A stretch of 9,078 nt of DNA, taken from contig JAJKJG010000405.1 of the NCBI GenBank assembly GCA_021154065.1, positions 1 through 9,078 on the forward strand, given 5' to 3'. A program made the translations under genes and the position numbers. The number at the start of each line of letters is the position of its first letter. Position 1 is the stretch's first letter. This document shows positions 5,466 through 9,078 of the stretch, in pieces. The notes below the pieces were generated by a model. The model did not search any database and was not told the origin of the DNA. It was given only the letters and a program-made list of their open reading frames with translations. The stretch comes from Methylobacterium sp. Lineage in GTDB: Bacteria; Pseudomonadota; Alphaproteobacteria; Rhizobiales; Beijerinckiaceae.

Positions 5466-6304
5466 GCCGCCGCCTTCAGCGCAGCGAGGACCGCAAGCGC
5501 CTGCACGTGCGCGGCGACGTCGTGCACGCGGACGATGTCGGCGCCGTGAAGGACGCCGAAGGCGTTCGCGGCGATCGTGCCGGTAAGCCGTTCGGCCATC
5601 GCCGGCGCCGGATCGAACAGGCGGCCGATGAAGGATTTCCGCGACACGCCGAGGAGCACCGGGAAGCCGAGCGCCTTCAGTCGCGGCAGCGCCGCCATGG
5701 CCTCGAACTCCTGCCGATGCGTCTTGCCGAAGCCGATGCCGGGATCGAGCACGATGCGGTTATCCGGCACGCCGGCGCCGCGCGCGACGCCGAGCGAGCG
5801 CTCGAAGAAGCGCAGCATGTCGTCGATGATGTCGATCGCGTCGTCGCGGCGTTCGCGGTTGTGCATCACGACCGCGGCGGCGCCGGCCTCAGCGACGACA
5901 GCGGCAAGCTCCCGGTCGCGCTGGAAGCCCCAGATGTCGTTGACGATCGCGGCGCCGGCGGCGAGCGCGCGGCGCGCGACCTCGGCCTTGGTGGTGTCGA
6001 TCGACAGCGGCGGCAGCGCCTTCTCCGAGCGCGCCAGCCCCTCGAGCACCGGCCGCACGCGCCGCCATTCCTCCTCGGGCGATATCCCGCTGTAGCCCGG
6101 CCGCGTCGACTCGCCGCCGATGTCGAGGATGTCGGCGCCCTCAGCCGCGAGGCGCAGCGCACCGGCCACCGCGTCCTCGGGACGGAAATGCACGCCCCCA
6201 TCCGAGAACGAATCCGGCGTCACGTTGACGACGCCCATGACGAGCGTGCGCCCGCCAGGCGTCAGCGTGCCGGTGCGGTGATGGAGAAGGCGTGCCTCTG
6301 CCAT
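5462..6304 (-). CDS. folP: Dihydropteroate synthase
   Basis: A 280-residue TIM-barrel enzyme that joins p-aminobenzoate to hydroxymethyldihydropterin pyrophosphate to give dihydropteroate; it is the target of sulfonamides. All family blocks are present: VMGVVNVTPDSFSDGG (22-37, Asn27), ILDIGGESTRPG (59-70), SIDTTKAEVA (101-110), VNDIWGF (121-127), VVMHN (145-149), VLDPGIGFGKT (185-195), LLGVSRKSFIG (217-227, the SRK signature) and RVHDVAAH (259-266). The start is the ATG at 6304-6302. No strong ribosome site was seen, and a dyad lies 29 bases upstream. It heads a folP-folB-folK operon. Nothing suggests a resistant variant, though this cannot be judged by eye. Confidence 0.97.
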   Translation of the reverse strand: MAEARLLHHRTGTLTPGGRTLVMGVVNVTPDSFSDGGVHFRPEDAVAGALRLAAEGADILDIGGESTRPGYSGISPEEEWRRVRPVLEGLARSEKALPPLSIDTTKAEVARRALAAGAAIVNDIWGFQRDRELAAVVAEAGAAAVVMHNRERRDDAIDIIDDMLRFFERSLGVARGAGVPDNRIVLDPGIGFGKTHRQEFEAMAALPRLKALGFPVLLGVSRKSFIGRLFDPAPAMAERLTGTIAANAFGVLHGADIVRVHDVAAHVQALAVLAALKAAA

Positions 6305-6332
6305 GCGAGCGGGATGGCGGGCCGCCCCGACG

Positions 6333-6348
6333 GAGTCAATGTTGACTC
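6333..6348. promoter_or_regulatory. Perfect 16-bp dyad between idnO and folP
   Basis: GAGTCAA and TTGACTC flank a central TG. It covers the first two bases of the idnO stop triplet as read on the plus strand (6347-6349) and sits 29 bases before the folP ATG. On the minus strand one arm supplies TTGACT (6339-6334), a -35-like hexamer, but no convincing -10 follows at 17 bases. A two-base centre does not suit an RNA hairpin, so a protein site controlling folP is more likely than a terminator (inference). Confidence 0.45.
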
Positions 6349-7102
6349 ACATCGACGCCGTGAACCCGCCGTCGACGAAGATCACCTGGCCGGTGACGTA
6401 GTCGGCCGCGGGCGAGGCGAGGAACACGGCGGCGCCGGCGAGCTCCGATGGGTCGCCCCAGCGGCCGGCGGGCGTGCGCTTCTTGACCCAGGCGTCGAAC
6501 TCCGGGTTGTCGATCAGCGCGCGGTTCATCTCGGTAGTGAAGTAGCCGGGCCCAATGCCGTTGACCTGGATGTTGTGCGGCCCGAGCTCGACCGCGAGCC
6601 CCCGCGTCAGCATGCGCAAGCCGCCCTTCGCCGAGGCATAGGGGATGATCGTCGGCCGCCCGAGCTCGGACGTGACCGAGAGCGTGTTGATGATCTTGCC
6701 GCGGCGCCGCGCGATCATGCCGGGCGCGACCGCCTGGGCAAGGAAGAACGGCGCCGACAGATGCGTCGCGATCATGCGGTCCCAGGCCTCGGCCGGGAAA
6801 TCCTGGATCGGCGCGCGGTGCTGGATGCCGGCGTTGTTGACCAGGATCTCGACCGGCCCGTGCGCGCGCTCGACGCGCGCGACGAGCGGCGCGATCGCGG
6901 CGCGGTCGAGGAGGTCGCACACCTCGGCACCGGCGGCGCCGATGGCCTTCGCGCCGGCTTCGAGCTTGCCCTTGTCGCGCCCGACCACCACCACCGCGGC
7001 GCCCGCTGCCGCGAGCCCCTCGGCCATGGCGAGGCCAAGCCCCGAGCCGCCGCCGGTGACGAGGGCGGTTCTGCCGGAGAGGTCGAAGGACGGGCCGGGC
7101 AT
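6347..7102 (-). CDS. idnO: SDR oxidoreductase, probable gluconate 5-dehydrogenase (5-keto-D-gluconate 5-reductase, IdnO-like)
   Basis: A 251-residue classical short-chain dehydrogenase. It has the cofactor loop VTGGGSGLG (15-23), NNAG (89-92), catalytic Ser145, Tyr155 and Lys159 (YASAK), and the closing VDGGF. The stretch TSELGRPTIIPYASAKGG and the region NIQVNGIGPGYFTTEMNRAL through RTPAGRWGDPSEL closely follow E. coli IdnO as I remember it, which reduces 5-keto-D-gluconate to D-gluconate in the cytosol. The fourth catalytic position, normally Asn, is His114 (IATHLSAPFF). The start is the ATG at 7102-7100, with GGAGG six bases upstream; the frame reaches 7150 but without family likeness. It lies divergent from idnD, which makes its substrate, supporting the call. 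Another SDR of sugar-acid metabolism remains possible. Confidence 0.87.
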   Translation of the reverse strand: MPGPSFDLSGRTALVTGGGSGLGLAMAEGLAAAGAAVVVVGRDKGKLEAGAKAIGAAGAEVCDLLDRAAIAPLVARVERAHGPVEILVNNAGIQHRAPIQDFPAEAWDRMIATHLSAPFFLAQAVAPGMIARRRGKIINTLSVTSELGRPTIIPYASAKGGLRMLTRGLAVELGPHNIQVNGIGPGYFTTEMNRALIDNPEFDAWVKKRTPAGRWGDPSELAGAAVFLASPAADYVTGQVIFVDGGFTASM

Positions 7103-7108
7103 CGTGAG

Positions 7109-7113
7109 CCTCC
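7109..7113 (-). promoter_or_regulatory. Shine-Dalgarno sequence that fixes the idnO start
   Basis: On the minus strand GGAGG ends six bases before the ATG at 7102, the ideal spacing. It decides against the longer open frame starting at 7150 and shows that the upstream, out-of-frame ATG at 7115 is not used. Confidence 0.75.
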
Positions 7114-7169
7114 ATGCGGGAGGAGGCCTTAGTACAATCTGCCGCCGCATTGTCGAGCACCCAACGCGG

Positions 7170-7266
7170 GTCGTCCCGGCCGAAGCGGAGCGGAGAGCCG
7201 GGACCCATGCCCACGCGCCGGCGCTGTGGGTCCCGGATGGCCGCGTGCCGCGGCTTCCGGGATGAC
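7170..7266. repeat. 97-bp palindromic intergenic repeat (REP/MITE-like)
   Basis: The ends are near-perfect inverted repeats, GTCGTCCCGG (7170-7179) and CCGGGATGAC (7257-7266), with one mismatched pair. Inside is a second perfect inverted repeat, CCGGGACCCA (7198-7207) and TGGGTCCCGG (7227-7236), around a 19-base GC-rich centre. The text GGGTCCCGG with GGCCGGGA-type arms is what I recall of dispersed palindromic elements common between genes of Hyphomicrobiales; copy number in this genome cannot be seen. It lies between the divergent idnO and idnD starts, so it is not acting as an ordinary terminator. It may carry promoter-insulating or chromosome-structuring effects, or be passive. No coding capacity is present. 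Confidence 0.75.
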
Positions 7267-7342
7267 AGGGAGGTAGGCTCGCAGAAGCGCCGGTTGCGGT
7301 GCGGCGCGGTGCGCCTTAAGCCCAGCGCAAGGGGAGGCCGCC

Positions 7343-8380
7343 ATGTCGCTCGCCGTCGTCATCCACGGGTCGCGGGACCTCAGGCTGGAAGAGACCGAGG
7401 TGCCGGCGCTCGGGCCGAGCGACGTCGAGGTGCGCATCGCGGCAGGCGGCATCTGCGGCTCGGATTTGCACTATTACCAGGACGGCGGCTTCGGCACGAT
7501 CAGGATCAAGGAGCCGATGGTGCTCGGGCACGAGATCGCCGGCACGGTGACGGCGGTCGGCACGCTCGTCGACAAGGTGCGGCCGGGCGACAAGGTCGCG
7601 GTCAATCCGAGCCGGCCCTGCAACGCCTGCCGCTACTGCCTCGAGGGCCTCTCGCGCCATTGCCTCAACATGCTGTTCTACGGCAGCGCCATGCGCTTCC
7701 CGCACGTGCAGGGCGGCTTCCGCCAGCGGCTCGTCGCCGAGGAGCGCCAATGCGTGAAGGTGCCGGCCGACCTGCCGCTCGAGAAGGCGGCCTTCGGCGA
7801 GCCGCTCGCGGTGTGCCTGCACGCCGTCAACCGCGCCGGCGCGCTGCTCGGCCGGAAGGTGCTGATCACCGGCGCCGGGCCGATCGGCATGCTGACGCTC
7901 CTCGCCGCACGCAGCGCCGGCGCCGCCGAGATCGTCATCACCGACGTCGCCGACGCGCCCCTGTCGCTGGCGCGAAAGATCGGCGCCGACGCGGCGGTGA
8001 ACGTCGCCAAGGACGGCGAGACGATGAAGCGCTTCCACGCCGACAAGGGCTACTTCGACGTGATGTTCGAGGTCTCGGGCAACCCGGCGGCCTTGCGCCA
8101 GGGCATCGAATGCGTGCGCCCGGCCGCGATCGTGGTGCTGATCGGGATCGGCGGCGAGGCGAGCCTGATGCTCAACGTGCTCGTCGCCAAGGAGGTCGAT
8201 CTGCGCGGCACCTTCCGCTTCGACAAGGAGTTCGACTGGGCGGTCGACGCCATCGCGCAGGGCCGCATCGATCCTTCGCCGCTCTTGACCGACGTGATGC
8301 CGGTGCGCGAGGCCGTGAAGGCGTTCGAGCACGCCGCCGACCGCTCGAAGGCGATGAAGGTCCAGCTGTCGTTCGAGTGA
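7343..8380 (+). CDS. idnD: L-idonate 5-dehydrogenase (zinc-dependent MDR family)
   Basis: A 345-residue zinc alcohol dehydrogenase-type enzyme that oxidises L-idonate to 5-keto-D-gluconate with NAD(P)+. Catalytic zinc ligands are Cys38 (GGICGSDLHYYQ), His63-Glu64 (GHE) and probably Glu153 (GEPLAV). The structural zinc site is complete with Cys93, Cys96, Cys99 and Cys107. The Rossmann loop is GAGPIG (177-182), and Asp201 at the end of the second strand suggests NAD+ preference. GSAMRFPHVQGGF, KGYFDVMFEVSG and GTFRFDKEF match E. coli IdnD as I recall it, separating it from sorbitol and threonine dehydrogenases. The start is the ATG at 7343 with GGGGAGG ending five bases upstream. Its stop shares one base with the next start (TGATG), and it is divergent from idnO. 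Confidence 0.92.
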   Translation: MSLAVVIHGSRDLRLEETEVPALGPSDVEVRIAAGGICGSDLHYYQDGGFGTIRIKEPMVLGHEIAGTVTAVGTLVDKVRPGDKVAVNPSRPCNACRYCLEGLSRHCLNMLFYGSAMRFPHVQGGFRQRLVAEERQCVKVPADLPLEKAAFGEPLAVCLHAVNRAGALLGRKVLITGAGPIGMLTLLAARSAGAAEIVITDVADAPLSLARKIGADAAVNVAKDGETMKRFHADKGYFDVMFEVSGNPAALRQGIECVRPAAIVVLIGIGGEASLMLNVLVAKEVDLRGTFRFDKEFDWAVDAIAQGRIDPSPLLTDVMPVREAVKAFEHAADRSKAMKVQLSFE

Positions 8381-9078
8381 TGGACGCGCCCGCAGCCTCG
8401 CGTTCCGCGATCAACCCCCTCGTCGCCGACACCGGCACACCGCCGATCCCGGCGGCGCAGGGCTGGGTCCAGCGCTACGGCGGCGCGCACGGCCCGCTGA
8501 TCAACATGTCGCAGGCGGTGCCTGGGCATCCGCCGCATCCCGATTTCATGGCCCGGCTCGTCGAGGCCGCGGCGAGCGTCGACGTCGCGCGCTACGGCCC
8601 GATCGCCGGCGACGCCGACCTGCGTGCCGCCTATGCCGGGCATCTCGCGGCGCTCTCCGGCGGCGACATCGCGGCCGCCAACGTCGCCATCACGGCCGGC
8701 TGCAACATGGGTTTCGTCGCCGCGCTGATGCTCGTCGCGAAGGCCGGCGACGCGGTGCTCCTGCCATCGCCCTGGTACTTCAATCACGAGATGACGGCGC
8801 GGATGCTCGGCATCGCGGCGCGGCCGCTGCCTTGCGATCCGCAAGCAGGCTTCGTGCCCGACCCGGACGAGGCCGGGCGTCTGATCGACGCGCGAACCCG
8901 CGCGATCGTGCTCGTCACGCCGAACAATCCGACCGGCGCGGTCTATCCGGAGCGCGTCATCCACGCCTTCGCGGATCTGTGCCGCCGGCGCGGGCTGTGG
9001 CTCATCCTCGACGACACCTATCGTGACTTCCTGCCGCCGTCGCACGGTCGTGCGAATGGCCTCTTCGCCGAGGGCGCG
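8380..9078 (+). CDS. Fold-type I PLP-dependent aminotransferase (class I/II), 5' part
   Basis: The first 233 codons of a gene that leaves the right edge in frame; the frame has no stop. It starts at ATG 8380-8382, overlapping the idnD stop as TGATG. Visible aminotransferase features are INMSQAVPGHPPHP (41-54, substrate arm), YGPIAGDADLR (72-82), ITAGCNMGF (104-112, phosphate-binding turn), PSPWYFNH (129-136, ring-stacking Tyr133), VLVTPNNPTGAVY (177-189, Asn183) and LILDDTYRDF (208-217, with Asp211 for the PLP ring nitrogen and Tyr214 for the ring oxygen). The Schiff-base lysine lies beyond the edge. These enzymes move an amino group from an amino acid to a keto acid in the cytosol. The substrate cannot be told; the coupling with idnD hints at a shared sugar-acid or amino-acid catabolic operon (inference). 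Confidence 0.9.
   Translation, partial: MDAPAASRSAINPLVADTGTPPIPAAQGWVQRYGGAHGPLINMSQAVPGHPPHPDFMARLVEAAASVDVARYGPIAGDADLRAAYAGHLAALSGGDIAAANVAITAGCNMGFVAALMLVAKAGDAVLLPSPWYFNHEMTARMLGIAARPLPCDPQAGFVPDPDEAGRLIDARTRAIVLVTPNNPTGAVYPERVIHAFADLCRRRGLWLILDDTYRDFLPPSHGRANGLFAEGA

Noticed and set aside
5507..7132. Plus-strand open frame of 541 codons across folP and idnO
   Set aside because: It is exactly antisense to two confidently recognised genes, is rich in Arg, Ala, Asp and His with no domain likeness, and reflects the lack of stops in GC-rich DNA.
7103..7150. 16-residue N-terminal extension of the IdnO-like protein
   Set aside because: It would run across the GGAGG ribosome site; the shorter form matches the family start.
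7170..7266. Palindromic element as a terminator or riboswitch
   Set aside because: It lies between two genes read outward, so neither needs a terminator there, and it matches no riboswitch consensus I know.
7316..8332. Minus-strand open frame of 338 codons opposite idnD
   Set aside because: IdnD on the plus strand has complete zinc and cofactor motifs and a good ribosome site; this frame has neither domains nor a ribosome site.
8050..9045. Minus-strand open frame of 331 codons opposite the aminotransferase
   Set aside because: The plus strand encodes a clear PLP-enzyme pattern through the same bases; this frame is an Arg/Asp/Gly-rich shadow.

Overview
The window is GC-rich chromosomal DNA that looks alphaproteobacterial, most likely Hyphomicrobiales (Rhizobiales). 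The evidence is the cysQ / DUF4170 / DUF374 acyltransferase / waaA / lpxK gene order, a small basic protein resembling DUF6101, and an intergenic palindromic element of a kind common in that order. This placement comes from family knowledge, not a database search.

Layout. (1) Positions 1-3281, minus strand: a tightly packed lipid A/Kdo cluster read cysQ-like phosphatase -> DUF4170 -> DUF374 acyltransferase -> waaA -> lpxK (lpxK runs off the left edge). Junctions include ATGA and TGATG stop/start overlaps, so the genes are probably co-transcribed and translationally coupled. (2) Positions 3296-3960, minus strand: a two-gene toxin-antitoxin module, a BrnT-type toxin followed by an overlapping Xre-type helix-turn-helix protein. 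It has its own promoter-like sequence with a dyad in it and ends only 14 bp before cysQ. (3) Positions 3997-4633, plus strand: a promoter-like site, a short dyad and a small basic protein resembling DUF6101. (4) Positions 4619-6304, minus strand: the folate genes folP-folB-folK with overlapping reading frames, giving dihydropteroate synthase, dihydroneopterin aldolase and the pyrophosphokinase. (5) Positions 6347-9078: a divergent pair resembling the L-idonate/gluconate pathway, idnO on the minus strand and idnD on the plus strand, separated by a 240-bp region holding a 97-bp palindromic repeat. idnD is followed, with a one-base stop/start overlap, by a fold-type I PLP aminotransferase cut off by the right edge.

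How the genes work together: waaA, lpxK and probably the DUF374 acyltransferase build the Kdo-lipid A part of lipopolysaccharide. folP, folB and folK carry out consecutive or adjacent steps of dihydropteroate synthesis. IdnD and IdnO interconvert L-idonate, 5-keto-D-gluconate and D-gluconate. The toxin-antitoxin pair is the accessory-looking part.

Most of the window is ordinary. The best candidates for something less described are the BrnT toxin paired with an Xre-type protein instead of the usual BrnA, its apparently leaderless and self-controlled promoter, and its position directly in front of an envelope operon. No rRNA, tRNA, CRISPR array or insertion sequence was seen, and no gene-free stretch exceeds 300 bases.
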